64,000 nt of DNA from Variovorax guangxiensis (GCF_003952165.1 NZ_RXFT01000021.1:1-64000); one strand, 5' to 3'. Counted from the first letter of the stretch, positions 49,472-62,324 are shown. The notes: a model not told the origin generated them from the letters alone. Made by a program: numbers and translations.

Positions 49472-51327
49472 GCGCCCCCGCCGTCCGCTACCGCCCGCTG
49501 GTCTTCGGCGTCACCCGCGCGGTGCTGCGCGACGGCGCGCCGGGCACGCAGTACCTGAGCGCCGAAACGCCGCTCGCCCCCTACCGCGAGCGCATGACCG
49601 ACCGCCTCGCCCACTGGGCAGAGCGCACGCCCGACCGCACCTTCATCGCCCGCCGCGAACGGCTGGCCGACGGCAGCACCGGCGACTGGCTGCGCGTGAG
49701 CTACGCGCAGGCGCTGGAGGAAGCACGCGGTATCGGACAGGCACTGCTGGAGCGCGGCCTGAGCGCCGAGCGACCGGTCGCGATCCTCAGCGAGAACGGC
49801 ATCGAGCACGCGCTGATGGCGCTGGGCTGCCTCTACGCCGGAGTGCCCTATTGCCCCGTCTCGCCCCCCTACTCGGTGGTGAGCCAGGACTTCGAGAAGC
49901 TGCGCCACGTCTTCGACACCCTCACGCCCGGCCTCGTCTTCGCGAGCGACGCGGCGCGCTTCGCCAAGGCCATCGCCGCCGTCGTGCCCACCGGCACAGA
50001 GGTCGTGCTGGCCGAGGGCAGCCTCGAGGACCGGCCCGTCACCGCGTTCAGCGCCCTCGCCTCCACGCCGGCCACGAGCGCCATCGACGAGGCGATGCGC
50101 GCCACCGGCCCCGACACCATCACCAAGTTCCTCTTCACCTCGGGCTCGACCAAGATGCCCAAGGCCGTGATCAATACGCACCGCATGTGGTGCGCCAACC
50201 AGCAGCAGCTGCGCCAGTCGATTCCCGCCCTGGGCGACGAGCCGCCGGTGCTGGTCGACTGGCTGCCCTGGAACCACACCTTCGGCGGCAACCACAACGT
50301 GGGCATCGTGCTGGACAACGGCGGCACGCTCTACATCGACGACGGCAAGCCCACGCCCGCCGGCATGGCCGAGACGCTGCGCAACCTGCGCGAGATCGCG
50401 CCCACCATCTACTTCAACGTGCCCACCGGCTTCGAGGCTATCGCGCAGGCGATGGAAACCGACGAGGTGCTGCGCCGCAACCTGCTGTCGCGCGTGAAGA
50501 TGTTCTTCTACTCGGGCGCGGCGCTCTCGCAGCCGGTGTGGGACAGCCTGCACCGCACGCAGGAGTCGGAAGTCGGCGAGCGCATCGTGATGGGCACGGG
50601 CCTGGGCATGACCGAATCGGGCCCCTTCGCGCTCTACGTGACCGGCCCCGACGTGAAGTCGGGCGACGTGGGCCTGCCTGCGCCGGGCATCGAGCTCAAG
50701 CTGATCGAGGTCGACGGCAAGACCGAGGTGCGCTACCGCGGCCCCAACATCACGCCCGGCTACTGGCGCGCGCCCGAGGCCACGGCCGAGGCCTTCGACG
50801 AGGAAGGCTTCTTTTCCACCGGCGACGCGGTGAAGTGGATCGACGAGGGCAACATCCACCGCGGCCTGCGCTTCGACGGCCGCATCGCCGAAGACTTCAA
50901 GCTCGCCACCGGCACCTTCGTGAGCGTGGGCCCGATGCGCGCGAAGATCATCGCGGCCGGCGCGCCCTATGTGCAGGACGCGGTGCTGACCGGCATCAAC
51001 CTGAAGGAAGTGGGCGCGCTCGTCTTCCCGACGCAGAAGGTGCGCGAGCTCGCCGGCCTGCCGGCCGGCGCCACCATGCGCGAGGTGCTGGAAAGCGCAC
51101 CCGTGCAGGCGCACTTCCAGCAGGTGGTCGACACGCTGGCCGCCGGCGCCACCGGCAGCGCCAACCGCATCGCGCGGCTGCACCTGATGGCCGAGCCGCC
51201 GTCCATCGACAGGGGCGAGGTCACCGACAAGGGCTCCATCAACCAGCGCTCCGTGCTCAAGCACCGCGCCGCGCTGGCCGATGCGATGCACGACGGCAGC
51301 CTGCCGTTCACGCTGAAGCCACGCTGA
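49468..51327 (+). CDS. Feruloyl-CoA synthase (AMP-binding ligase)
   Basis: A 619-residue acyl-CoA ligase of the ANL superfamily. The nucleotide loop reads FLFTSGSTKMPKAVINTHRM near residues 222-241. Further motifs are WLPWNHTFGGNHN, GTGLGMTESGP, STGDAVKW and the C-terminal RIAEDFKLATGTFVSVG, a variant typical of feruloyl-CoA synthases. It makes hydroxycinnamoyl-CoA from ferulate, coumarate or caffeate with ATP and CoA. The start ATG 49468 overlaps the hydratase stop; the frame is open further upstream only as a shadow. An SDR gene follows. Confidence 0.9.
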   Translation: MSAPAVRYRPLVFGVTRAVLRDGAPGTQYLSAETPLAPYRERMTDRLAHWAERTPDRTFIARRERLADGSTGDWLRVSYAQALEEARGIGQALLERGLSAERPVAILSENGIEHALMALGCLYAGVPYCPVSPPYSVVSQDFEKLRHVFDTLTPGLVFASDAARFAKAIAAVVPTGTEVVLAEGSLEDRPVTAFSALASTPATSAIDEAMRATGPDTITKFLFTSGSTKMPKAVINTHRMWCANQQQLRQSIPALGDEPPVLVDWLPWNHTFGGNHNVGIVLDNGGTLYIDDGKPTPAGMAETLRNLREIAPTIYFNVPTGFEAIAQAMETDEVLRRNLLSRVKMFFYSGAALSQPVWDSLHRTQESEVGERIVMGTGLGMTESGPFALYVTGPDVKSGDVGLPAPGIELKLIEVDGKTEVRYRGPNITPGYWRAPEATAEAFDEEGFFSTGDAVKWIDEGNIHRGLRFDGRIAEDFKLATGTFVSVGPMRAKIIAAGAPYVQDAVLTGINLKEVGALVFPTQKVRELAGLPAGATMREVLESAPVQAHFQQVVDTLAAGATGSANRIARLHLMAEPPSIDRGEVTDKGSINQRSVLKHRAALADAMHDGSLPFTLKPR

Positions 51328-51359
51328 GCCTTTCCACACTTTTTCTGGAGACGAGACAA

Positions 51360-52124
51360 ATGAAGATCGAAGGACAAGCCGCATTGGTCACGGGCGGCGC
51401 ATCGGGCCTGGGCGAAGCCACCGCGCGCGAGCTCGCACGGCTGGGCGCCAAAGTCGCCGTGCTCGACCGCAATGCCGCGCTCGCCGAGAAGGTGGCGGCC
51501 GAGATCGGCGGCGTCGCCTGCGTCTGCGACATCACCGACACCGACAGCGTGAACGCCGCGCTCGACAAGGCCGAGGCCGCGCACGGCCCCGCGCGCATCC
51601 TGATGAACGTGGCCGGCATCGGCAGCGCCAAGCGCATCGTGGGCAAGGACGGCAGCCCCGCGCCGCTGGAAGACTTCGTGCGCGTGGTCAACATCAACCT
51701 GATCGGCGGCTACAACATGGCGCGCCTGTTCGCCGCGCGCTGCGCGAAGCTGGAGGCGCTCGACAACGGCGAGAAGGGTGTGATGCTCTTCACCGCCTCG
51801 GTCGCCGCCTTCGACGGCCAGGTGGGCCAGCAGGCCTACAGCGCCTCCAAGGGCGGGCTGGTCGGCATGACGCTGCCGATGGCGCGCGACCTCGCGCAGC
51901 ACGCCATCCGCGTGTGCACGGTGGCGCCGGGCATCTTCGCCACGCCGCTGCTGCTGGAGCTGCCCGAGCCGGTTCAGCAGTCGCTGGCCGCCTCCATCCC
52001 CTTCCCGCCGCGTCTGGGCAAGCCCTCGGAGTTCGCCGAGCTGGCCTGCCACATCGTCACCAACGGCCACCTCAACGGCGAGGTGATCCGCATCGACGGC
52101 GCGCTGCGCATGGCGCCGCGCTGA
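51360..52124 (+). CDS. SDR family 3-hydroxyacyl-CoA dehydrogenase-like protein
   Basis: A 254-residue short-chain dehydrogenase. NAD-binding TGGASGLGEA is at residues 11-20, then NVAGIGSA, the catalytic serine in FTASVAAFDG and YSASKGG near 160-166. The sequence resembles type-2 3-hydroxyacyl-CoA dehydrogenases (HSD10-like), for example in GIFATPLL and FPPRLGKPSEFA. In this operon it would oxidise the 3-hydroxy-3-aryl-propionyl-CoA made by the hydratase. CTGGAG lies 9 nt before the ATG. Confidence 0.88.
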   Translation: MKIEGQAALVTGGASGLGEATARELARLGAKVAVLDRNAALAEKVAAEIGGVACVCDITDTDSVNAALDKAEAAHGPARILMNVAGIGSAKRIVGKDGSPAPLEDFVRVVNINLIGGYNMARLFAARCAKLEALDNGEKGVMLFTASVAAFDGQVGQQAYSASKGGLVGMTLPMARDLAQHAIRVCTVAPGIFATPLLLELPEPVQQSLAASIPFPPRLGKPSEFAELACHIVTNGHLNGEVIRIDGALRMAPR

Positions 52125-52184
52125 GGCCCTTCTTTCTTTTTCGCGTTCGTTCCGCCCGCTTCACAACGTACCCAGGAGACACCG

Positions 52185-53321
52185 ATGACCTTCAAGAAGA
52201 CCACCCTCGCCGCCGTACTGGCGCTCATGGCCATGGGCCTCGCCCATGCCGACATCACCGTGGGCGTGGTGCAGCCGCTCACCGGCCCGGCCTCGGGCCT
52301 GGGCATTCCGGTGAAGAACGGCATCGCCATCTGGCCGAAGACCATCGCGGGCGAGACGCTCAAGGTGGTGGTGCTCGACGACGCCACCGACCCGACCACC
52401 GGCGTGAAGGACGCGCAGCGCCTGGTCACCGAGGACAAGGCAGACATCATCATCGGCTCCAGCGCCACGCCCGTCGCCATCCCGATGGCCGACGTGACCG
52501 CCGAGTCGGGCACGCCGCAGCTGTCGACCGCGCCTGCCGGCCTGCCGCCGGGCAAGGACAAGTGGTTCTTCCGCCTGCCGCAGTCGAACGACGTGATGGC
52601 CTACGCGGTGGTCGCGCACATGAAGAAGCAGAACATCAAGACGGTCGGCTTCCTCGGCTACACCGACGCCTACGGCGAGCTGTGGCTCAAGGCGCTGACG
52701 GCCGAGGCCGCCAAGAACGGCATCAAGATCGTCGCCACCGAGCGCTTCGCGCGCGCCGACACCAGCGTGACCGGCCAGGTGCTCAAGCTCACCTCGGCCA
52801 ACCCCGACGCGATCCTGATCGTCGCTTCGGGCAGCGGCGCCGGCATGCCGCAGAAGGCGGTGATGGAGCGCGGCTACAAGGGCAAGGTCTACCAGACGCA
52901 CGCCGCCGCCACGCAGGACCTGATGCGCACCGCCGGCAAGGACGCCGAGGGCACCTTCGTCGTTTCCGGCCCCGCCACCGTGGCCGAGCAGCTGCCCGAC
53001 AGCCATCCCTCGAAGGCCGCCGCCGTCGCCTTCGTGCAGGGCTACGAGAAGGCCTACGGCCCCGGCTCGCGCAACCAGTTCGCCGGCCACGCGGCCGACG
53101 CGCTCACGGTGCTCGAGAAGGCCGTGCCGGTCGCGCTCAAGAAGGCCAAGCCCGGCACGCCCGAGTTCCGCGCCGCGCTGCGCGACGCGCTCGAGGGCAT
53201 GGGCCGCACCGTGCTCGCGCACGGCGTGCTGAACTGGACGGCGCAGGACCACTGGGGCTACACGACCGAGACCGGCGTGATGCTCAAGGTGGTGAACGGC
53301 GCGTTCAAGGTCGAGCAGTAA
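52185..53321 (+). CDS. Branched-chain-type ABC transporter substrate-binding protein
   Basis: A 378-residue periplasmic binding protein (Peripla_BP_6/LivJ group). It has a signal peptide (MTFKKTTLAAVLALMAMGLA, cleavage near AHA-D, residues 21-23). VGVVQPLTGPASGLGIPVKN and VVVLDDATDPTTGVKDAQRL follow. AGGAG lies 6 nt before ATG 52185. Placed between the SDR and the permease genes, it most likely binds an aromatic acid such as ferulate or a relative rather than an amino acid; that comes from context. Sequence alone does not show the ligand. Confidence 0.92.
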   Translation: MTFKKTTLAAVLALMAMGLAHADITVGVVQPLTGPASGLGIPVKNGIAIWPKTIAGETLKVVVLDDATDPTTGVKDAQRLVTEDKADIIIGSSATPVAIPMADVTAESGTPQLSTAPAGLPPGKDKWFFRLPQSNDVMAYAVVAHMKKQNIKTVGFLGYTDAYGELWLKALTAEAAKNGIKIVATERFARADTSVTGQVLKLTSANPDAILIVASGSGAGMPQKAVMERGYKGKVYQTHAAATQDLMRTAGKDAEGTFVVSGPATVAEQLPDSHPSKAAAVAFVQGYEKAYGPGSRNQFAGHAADALTVLEKAVPVALKKAKPGTPEFRAALRDALEGMGRTVLAHGVLNWTAQDHWGYTTETGVMLKVVNGAFKVEQ

Positions 53322-53352
53322 TCCCCTTCTTCAGCCGCATCGAACACACGCC

Positions 53353-54393
53353 ATGGATCTCTCGATCGCCAGCATCCTGACGCTGGACGGCCTCACCAAT
53401 GGCGCGATCTATGCCCTGCTGGGCATGGGCATCGTGCTCGTCTTCACGGTGACCCGCGTCATCTTCATTCCGCAGGGCGAATTCGTGGCGTACGGCGCGC
53501 TGACGCTGGCGATCTTCCAGACCGGCAAGACGCCGGGCACGGTGTGGCTGCTGCTCATCCTGGCCGGCGTCGCGGCGCTGATGGACCTGGTCACCACCTG
53601 GCGCCACAACGGCAGCGCGGTGGCCGGGCTGAAGGCTGCGTTGCGCACGCTCGCGGCACCCGCCGTCATCTGCGCGATCTCGGCCTGGGCCGGCCCGCGC
53701 AACCTGCCGATCGGCGTGCAGGCGCTGCTCACGGTGTTCATCGTCACGGCGTTCGGGCCACTGGTGTACCGCGTGGCCTACCAGTCGCTGGCGGGTGCGA
53801 GCTCGCTGGTGCTGCTGATCGTCTCGGTGGGCGTGCACTTCGCGATGACCGGGCTGGGCCTGCTCTTCTTCGGCGCGGAGGGTTTCCGCAACCCGCCGTT
53901 CTGGGACGAGCGCATGTCGCTCGGGCCTCTCAACGTGAGCGGGCAGGCGCTCATCATCTTCGGCATGTCGGCCGCGCTGATCGTGCTGCTGTACCTGTTC
54001 TTCGAGCGCAGCCTGTACGGCAAGGCGCTGCGCGCCACCGCCGTGAACCGGCTGGGCGCTCGGCTCATGGGCATCTCCACCCAGGCGGCCGGGCAGCTCA
54101 CCTTCGCGATGGCGGCGCTGATCGGCGCGCTCTCGGGCCTGCTGATCGGTCCGACCACCACGGTGTTCTACGACTCGGGCTTCCTCATCGGCCTGAAGGG
54201 CTTCGTGGCCGGCGTGATCGCGGGCCTGGCGAGCTACCCCGGCGCGCTCGTCGGCGCGCTGGCCGTGGGCGTGATCGAGTCCTTCGGCTCCTTCTGGGCC
54301 AGTTCGTTCAAGGAAGTGATCGTGTTCACCATCATCCTGCCGGTGCTGCTGTGGCGCTCGCTGAAGAGCGGCCATTCGGACGAGGAACATTGA
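53353..54393 (+). CDS. Branched-chain-type ABC transporter permease (LivH)
   Basis: A 346-residue inner-membrane permease of the LivH family with about eight helices. The N-terminus LDGLTNGAIYALLGMGIVLV is the LivH landmark. The coupling stretch GKALRATAVNRLGARLMGIS is near residues 224-243, and GLKGFVAGVIAGLASYPGAL follows. The middle has an extra hydrophilic segment with LVTTWRHNGSAVAGLK that makes it longer than a typical LivH (about 290-310). It is followed after one base by the fused permease-ATPase gene. Confidence 0.92.
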   Translation: MDLSIASILTLDGLTNGAIYALLGMGIVLVFTVTRVIFIPQGEFVAYGALTLAIFQTGKTPGTVWLLLILAGVAALMDLVTTWRHNGSAVAGLKAALRTLAAPAVICAISAWAGPRNLPIGVQALLTVFIVTAFGPLVYRVAYQSLAGASSLVLLIVSVGVHFAMTGLGLLFFGAEGFRNPPFWDERMSLGPLNVSGQALIIFGMSAALIVLLYLFFERSLYGKALRATAVNRLGARLMGISTQAAGQLTFAMAALIGALSGLLIGPTTTVFYDSGFLIGLKGFVAGVIAGLASYPGALVGALAVGVIESFGSFWASSFKEVIVFTIILPVLLWRSLKSGHSDEEH

Positions 54394-54394
54394 C

Positions 54395-56206
<1,812 letters not shown>

Positions 56207-56207
56207 C

Positions 56208-56942
56208 ATGACATCTCCATTGCTCCGCATCCGCGGCCTGCACGCCGGCTACGGCCGCGCCGAGGTGCTGCACGGCATCGACCTGCAGGCCGGCCAGGGC
56301 AGCGTGGTCACGGTGATCGGACCGAACGGCGCGGGCAAGTCCACGCTGCTGAATTCGCTGATGGGCGTGCTGCCCTCCAAAGGCACCATCGAGTTCAAGG
56401 GCCAGCCGGTCAACGGGCTGTCGCTGGAGGAGCGCGTGATGCTCGGCATCGCGCTCGTGCCCGAGAAGCGCGAGCTGTTCGGCACCATGCCGGTGGAAGA
56501 CAACCTCGTGCTCGGCGCCTTCCGCCAGGTGCGGCTGCGCAACCGCCAATGGCGCGACCGCATCGACGAGGTCTACACGCTGTTCCCGCGCCTGAAGGAG
56601 CGCCGCGCCCAGCTGGCCGGCACGCTCTCGGGCGGCGAGCGGCAGATGCTGGCGGTGGGCCGCGCGCTGATGTCGCGCCCCACGCTGCTGATGCTCGACG
56701 AGCCCAGCCTCGGGCTCGCGCCGCTGGTGGTGCAGGAGATCTTCCGCACCGTGGAGGCGCTGCGCGCCACCGGCGTGACCATCCTGCTGGTGGAGCAGAA
56801 CGCGCGCGCCGCGCTCGAGGTGGCGGATCACGGCTACGTGCTCGAGATGGGCAGCGTGAGCCTCGAGGGCGAAGCGAAGAAGCTGGCCGTCGACTCGCGC
56901 GTGATCGACACCTACCTCGGCGCCGCGAGAAAAGCCGCCTGA
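56208..56942 (+). CDS. Branched-chain-type ABC transporter ATP-binding protein (LivF)
   Basis: A 244-residue second ATPase. It has LHAGYGRAEVLHGIDLQ, Walker A GPNGAGKST, the LivF-type VPEKRELFGTMPVEDNL, signature LSGGERQMLAV, Walker B LLMLDEPSLGLAP and VEQNARAALEVADHGYVLE. ATG 56208 lies 2 nt after the stop of the fused gene; earlier in-frame codons lack support. It completes the importer: binding protein, LivH, LivM-LivG and LivF. The ligand is presumed to be an aromatic acid from the cluster's context. Confidence 0.94.
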   Translation: MTSPLLRIRGLHAGYGRAEVLHGIDLQAGQGSVVTVIGPNGAGKSTLLNSLMGVLPSKGTIEFKGQPVNGLSLEERVMLGIALVPEKRELFGTMPVEDNLVLGAFRQVRLRNRQWRDRIDEVYTLFPRLKERRAQLAGTLSGGERQMLAVGRALMSRPTLLMLDEPSLGLAPLVVQEIFRTVEALRATGVTILLVEQNARAALEVADHGYVLEMGSVSLEGEAKKLAVDSRVIDTYLGAARKAA

Positions 56943-56988
56943 GCCAACGACAACGCCGCGACCCGCGCGGCAGCAAGGAGACAACAGC

Positions 56989-58734
56989 ATGAAGAAGCCA
57001 CAGCGCCGCTTCCACCCAGCCTTGTGCGCGACCACGCTCGCCGCCGCCGCGCTGCTCGCGGCCTGCGCGAGCCGGTCCACCGCGCCGCCGGCGCCGCATG
57101 CGCCGCTGCCCGCCGCGCGCTCCGGCACGCTGCAGGCCTGCTCCGACCTCGCCGCCCGCGCGGTGCTGCCGGGCACGGTCTACACATCGGCCACCGAGGT
57201 GCCGGCCGGCACCGTCACGGTCGGCGGCGTCGCGATGGCGGCGCCCGCGCACTGCCTGGTGCAGGGCCGCATGAACGAGCGCACCAGCCCCGTCGATGGC
57301 CAGCGCTATGCCATCGGCTTCGAGATGCGGCTGCCGGTCGCCTGGAACGGGCGCTTCTTCTACCAGGCCAACGGCGGGCTCGACGGCGTGGTGGTGCCCG
57401 CGCTGGGCGGCATCGGCGGCGGCGGACCGCGCAGCAGCGCGTTGCAGATGGGCTTCGCGGTCATCAGCACAGACGCCGGCCATGCGGGCTCGATGGGCCC
57501 GCGCTTCGGGCTCGACCCGCAGGCGCGGCTCGACTACGGCTACAACGCCGTCGCGCAGCTCACGCCGATGGCCAAGAACCTGATCGCCAAGGCCTACGGA
57601 CGCGGGCCCGACCGCTCGTACATAGGCGGCTGCTCCAACGGCGGCCGGCATGCGATGGTGGCCGCCGTGCGCTCGGCCGGCCAGTATGACGGCGTGCTCG
57701 CGGGCGACCCCGGCTTCAACCTGCCGAAGGCGGCGGTGGCGCAGCTCTACGGCGCGCAGCAGTACGCGGCGGTGGCCAGCGCGAAAACGCCCGCCGGCCA
57801 GCCCGACCTGCAGAGCGCCTTCACGCCTGCCGAGCTGAAGCTGGTGGCCGACAAGGTGCTGCAGCGCTGCGATGCACTCGACGGCATTGCCGACGGCATC
57901 GTGTCGGACGTCAACGCCTGCCGCCCGCGCTTCGACATCCAGCGCGACGTGCCGACCTGCGCCGCCGGCACGCGCGACGCCATGTGCCTGAGCGCGCCGC
58001 AGAAGAACGCGCTCGCCAACGTGTTCAAGGGCGCGCGCAACAGCGCGGGCCAGCCGATCTACAGCGGCTTTCCGTTCGACGCGGGCGTGAGCGGCGCCAA
58101 CTGGCGCGAATGGAAGTTCGCGAGCCCGCCGACGCGCGACGCAGGCGCGGTCGGCTTCATCTTCAGCACGCCGCCGCTGGCCGACCGGCCGCAGGGCCTG
58201 CCCTTCGCGCTGGGCTTCGACATGGACCGCGACGCGCCGCGCATCGCAGCCACCGACGGGGTGTTCCGCGAGTCGGCGCTGTCGTTCATGACGCCGCCCG
58301 ACGCGGCCAACCTGAGCGCGCTGCGCGAGCGCGGCGGCCGCATGATCGTCTACCACGGCACCAGTGACCCGGTGTTCTCCTCCGACGACACGCAAGCCTG
58401 GTACGAGCGCGTGCGCGCCGCGAACGGCGGCGATGCCTCATCGTTCGCGCGCTACTTCCCGGTGCCTGGCATGAACCACTGCGCGGGCGGTCCGGCCACC
58501 GACCAGTTCGACATGCTCAGCGCGCTGGTCGACTGGGTCGAGCAGGGCAAGGCGCCCGCATCCGTTACCGCCTCGGCACGCGGCGCGGGCACGCCGGTGC
58601 CGAATGCCGAAGTGCCTGCCGGCTGGGCCGCGCAACGCACGCGGCCGCTGTGCCCCTATCCGCAGGTCGCCACCTACACCGGCGGTGACGCCGAGCGCGC
58701 AGGCAGCTTCGCTTGCAAGCTGCCCACGCCCTGA
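56989..58734 (+). CDS. Tannase/feruloyl esterase family lipoprotein
   Basis: A 581-residue exported alpha/beta hydrolase of the tannase and feruloyl esterase family. The signal peptide ends in lipobox LLAAC (Cys26), so it is likely a lipoprotein. The CS-D-HC motif is intact: Cys215-Ser216 in GGCSNGG, Asp460 in TSDPVF and His497-Cys498 in GMNHCAGG, with a disulfide joining the two cysteines. It would release ferulate or coumarate from plant esters outside the cytoplasm. AAGGAG precedes the ATG. An importer and a CoA ligase are next to it. Confidence 0.92.
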   Translation: MKKPQRRFHPALCATTLAAAALLAACASRSTAPPAPHAPLPAARSGTLQACSDLAARAVLPGTVYTSATEVPAGTVTVGGVAMAAPAHCLVQGRMNERTSPVDGQRYAIGFEMRLPVAWNGRFFYQANGGLDGVVVPALGGIGGGGPRSSALQMGFAVISTDAGHAGSMGPRFGLDPQARLDYGYNAVAQLTPMAKNLIAKAYGRGPDRSYIGGCSNGGRHAMVAAVRSAGQYDGVLAGDPGFNLPKAAVAQLYGAQQYAAVASAKTPAGQPDLQSAFTPAELKLVADKVLQRCDALDGIADGIVSDVNACRPRFDIQRDVPTCAAGTRDAMCLSAPQKNALANVFKGARNSAGQPIYSGFPFDAGVSGANWREWKFASPPTRDAGAVGFIFSTPPLADRPQGLPFALGFDMDRDAPRIAATDGVFRESALSFMTPPDAANLSALRERGGRMIVYHGTSDPVFSSDDTQAWYERVRAANGGDASSFARYFPVPGMNHCAGGPATDQFDMLSALVDWVEQGKAPASVTASARGAGTPVPNAEVPAGWAAQRTRPLCPYPQVATYTGGDAERAGSFACKLPTP

Positions 58735-58759
58735 TACCTAGCCAGTTACCGAGCCTCCG

Positions 58760-60508
<1,749 letters not shown>

Positions 60509-60554
60509 CCACTCCGGGCGTTCGCGGGCGTCCGGGCGGGGTTACGCTCGGGCC

Positions 60555-61046
60555 ATGGCCTCCACCCCGAAATCCGTTCCCGCCAAAGGCGAGCAGACCG
60601 CGGCGCCGCAAGGCAAGCCGGACCGGCTCGATGCGCGCATGCTCGAAACCCTGGTCGGCTACAACGCCCGCCGGGCCTGGCTGATCGTCAGCGCCTTCTT
60701 CGCGGAGCGCATGGCGCCCTACGGGCTCAAGCAGATCGATTTCTCGGTACTGTCGCTGCTGGCGCACAACCCCGGCGCCACTTCGCGGCAGCTGTGCAAC
60801 GCGCTGGACATCCTGCCGCCGAACCTCGTGAGCCTGGTGGCGACGCTCGATAGCCGGGGATTGATAGAACGCCGGCCTCATCCGCATGATGGCCGCGCGG
60901 TCGGGCTGCATCTCACGGCGGCCGGAGAGGCGCTGATCCGCGAGGCGGAGCAGACCGTGATCCAGCTGGAAGCCGATGCCAGCGCCAAGCTCACGGCGCG
61001 GGAGCGCGAGACGCTGATACGGCTGCTGCAGAAGATCTATCTGTAG
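60555..61046 (+). CDS. MarR family transcriptional regulator
   Basis: A 163-residue winged-helix regulator. A basic lead (about 1-30) precedes helix 1 LETLVGYNARRAWLIVSAFF. The DNA-binding block is NPGATSRQLCNALDILPPNL, and the wing is GLIERRPHPHDGRAVGLHLT. MarR regulators of hydroxycinnamate genes typically respond to the CoA thioester. It lies 46 bp after the acyl-CoA dehydrogenase gene at the end of the catabolic cluster, and may control the promoter at 48640-48674. The ATG at 60555 starts MASTPKSVP. Confidence 0.9.
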   Translation: MASTPKSVPAKGEQTAAPQGKPDRLDARMLETLVGYNARRAWLIVSAFFAERMAPYGLKQIDFSVLSLLAHNPGATSRQLCNALDILPPNLVSLVATLDSRGLIERRPHPHDGRAVGLHLTAAGEALIREAEQTVIQLEADASAKLTARERETLIRLLQKIYL

Positions 61047-61061
61047 CAGCGGTCGCGGGCT

Positions 61062-61715
61062 TCACAGGCCCCGCTCGACCATGTCGATCAGCTGCTGGCC
61101 CAGCTTGTAGGCCGCTTCGGGCGGGATCTCGCGCAGCGGCCCGTCGATGATGAGCAGCGCCAGCCCGTGCACCGCGCTCCACGCGCAGTACTCGGCGTTC
61201 GGGCGCCGCGCCGCATCGAGCACGCCGGCATCCACCAGCCGGTCGATGGCCTTGCCCAGCAGCTGGAACGGATCGAGCCCGCTCTCGCCGGCCTTGCCTG
61301 GGCCGAGTTCGCCGCGGCCCTCGTCGGAGATCACGAAGGCCGTGCGGAACAGGCCCGGCTCGGCCTGGGCGAAGCGCAGGTAGGCGGTGCCGATGGCGCG
61401 CACCTGCCCGCGCGCGAAGTCGGCGGGGGGCTGGTCGCAGGGCTGGGCCGCCAGTTCTTTTTCCATGGCCTGCGCCGCCGCGGCCAGCGCCGCCTCGCGC
61501 ACCGCGAGCAGCAACTCCTGCCGGCTTTCGAAGTGCCGGTAGGCCGCGTTGGGCACCACGCCGACGCGCCGCGTGGCCTCGCGCAACACGACCGCGTCGG
61601 GACCGCCGTCGCGGGCCAGTTCGATGCCTGCTTCCAGCAGCGCCCGGCGCAGATCGCCGTGGCGATACGTGCTGCGGGCGGGCGGCAGGCTCTCGGGGAC
61701 GTTGTTGAGCTTCAT
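61062..61715 (-). CDS. TetR family transcriptional regulator
   Basis: A 217-residue repressor. The N-terminal helix-turn-helix is near residues 20-65 (YRHGDLRRALLEAGIELARD, then VGVVPNAAYRHFESRQEL). A ligand domain fills the rest and its C-terminal half matches TetR_C-type blocks (GLFRTAFVISDEG, YCAWSAVHGLALLII). GGAG lies 5 nt before ATG 61715. Two copies of TGGAC-N3-GT(C/A)CA lie in the gap to the divergent VOC gene and are likely its operators. The inducer is unknown. Confidence 0.92.
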   Translation of the reverse strand: MKLNNVPESLPPARSTYRHGDLRRALLEAGIELARDGGPDAVVLREATRRVGVVPNAAYRHFESRQELLLAVREAALAAAAQAMEKELAAQPCDQPPADFARGQVRAIGTAYLRFAQAEPGLFRTAFVISDEGRGELGPGKAGESGLDPFQLLGKAIDRLVDAGVLDAARRPNAEYCAWSAVHGLALLIIDGPLREIPPEAAYKLGQQLIDMVERGL

Positions 61716-61727
61716 CGCTTCTCCATG

Positions 61728-61740
61728 TGGACACTGTCCA
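61728..61740. promoter_or_regulatory. TetR operator candidate 1 (TGGAC-ACT-GTCCA)
   Basis: A perfect 5-bp inverted repeat 12 bp upstream of the tetR ATG. It shares its half-sites with a second copy at 61760-61772, centre-to-centre 32 bp (about three helical turns). The spacing puts both on the same DNA face. Two matching dyads in a 131-bp divergent gap strongly suggest a repressor site. Confidence 0.7.
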
Positions 61741-61759
61741 TTATCTCTGCTATTCTTTG

Positions 61760-61772
61760 TGGACGGTGTACA
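61760..61772. promoter_or_regulatory. TetR operator candidate 2 (TGGAC-GGT-GTACA)
   Basis: A near-perfect copy of the first dyad with one mismatch (GTACA in place of GTCCA). It also lies within a wider dyad TTTGTG-N9-CACAAA. It sits 75 bp before the VOC gene start and would block the divergent promoter(s). Confidence 0.65.
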
Positions 61773-61846
61773 CAAAGTAATCCGATTGTTTGCGGCCCGA
61801 GACACCGGGGGCCTCCGAGTCACCTCTTCAGTCCAAAGGAATCGTC

Positions 61847-62284
61847 ATGAAAGTCCAGTCGTATCTCTCATTCGAAGGCCGCTGCGACGAAGCGCTCGGC
61901 TTCTACAGGAAGGCGCTCGGCGCTGAAGTCACCCAGCTCATGCGCTACAAGGAAGCCCCCGCGGGCGCCCCTTCGGAGAACGCCGAAGCCGGCTGTGCCG
62001 GCGGCACGCCCGATGCCGAGAAAGTGATGCACGCGGTGTTCCGCATCGGCGAGACCGAGCTGATGGCCTCCGACGGCCGCTGCTCGGGCCAGCCGAAGTT
62101 CGAGGGCGTGATGCTCGCCCTCACCGCCAGCACCGACGCCGAAGCCGTCAAGTGGTTCGACGCGCTGGCCGAAGGCGGACAGGTCATGCAGCCGCTGATC
62201 CCGACCTTCTTCACCTCCAAGTTCGGCATGCTGACCGACCGCTTCGGCGTGGGCTGGCTGCTGGTCGTCGCACAGCCTGCCTGA
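61847..62284 (+). CDS. VOC family protein (PhnB/glyoxalase-like), 1
   Basis: A 145-residue protein of the vicinal oxygen chelate superfamily. It opens MKVQSYLSFEGRCDEALGFY with KALGAEVTQLMRYKEAP behind it, and has DGRCSGQPKFEGVMLALTA, then KFGMLTDRFGVGW, all typical of PhnB-type proteins. It has no known catalytic metal triad that can be assigned. AAAGGA lies 6 nt before ATG 61847. It is the first gene of a four-gene run behind the TetR operators. Confidence 0.87.
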   Translation: MKVQSYLSFEGRCDEALGFYRKALGAEVTQLMRYKEAPAGAPSENAEAGCAGGTPDAEKVMHAVFRIGETELMASDGRCSGQPKFEGVMLALTASTDAEAVKWFDALAEGGQVMQPLIPTFFTSKFGMLTDRFGVGWLLVVAQPA

Positions 62285-62324
62285 TCGCACCCGCCCGCGC
62301 CGCCAATCTCCCGGAAGCCCCGCC

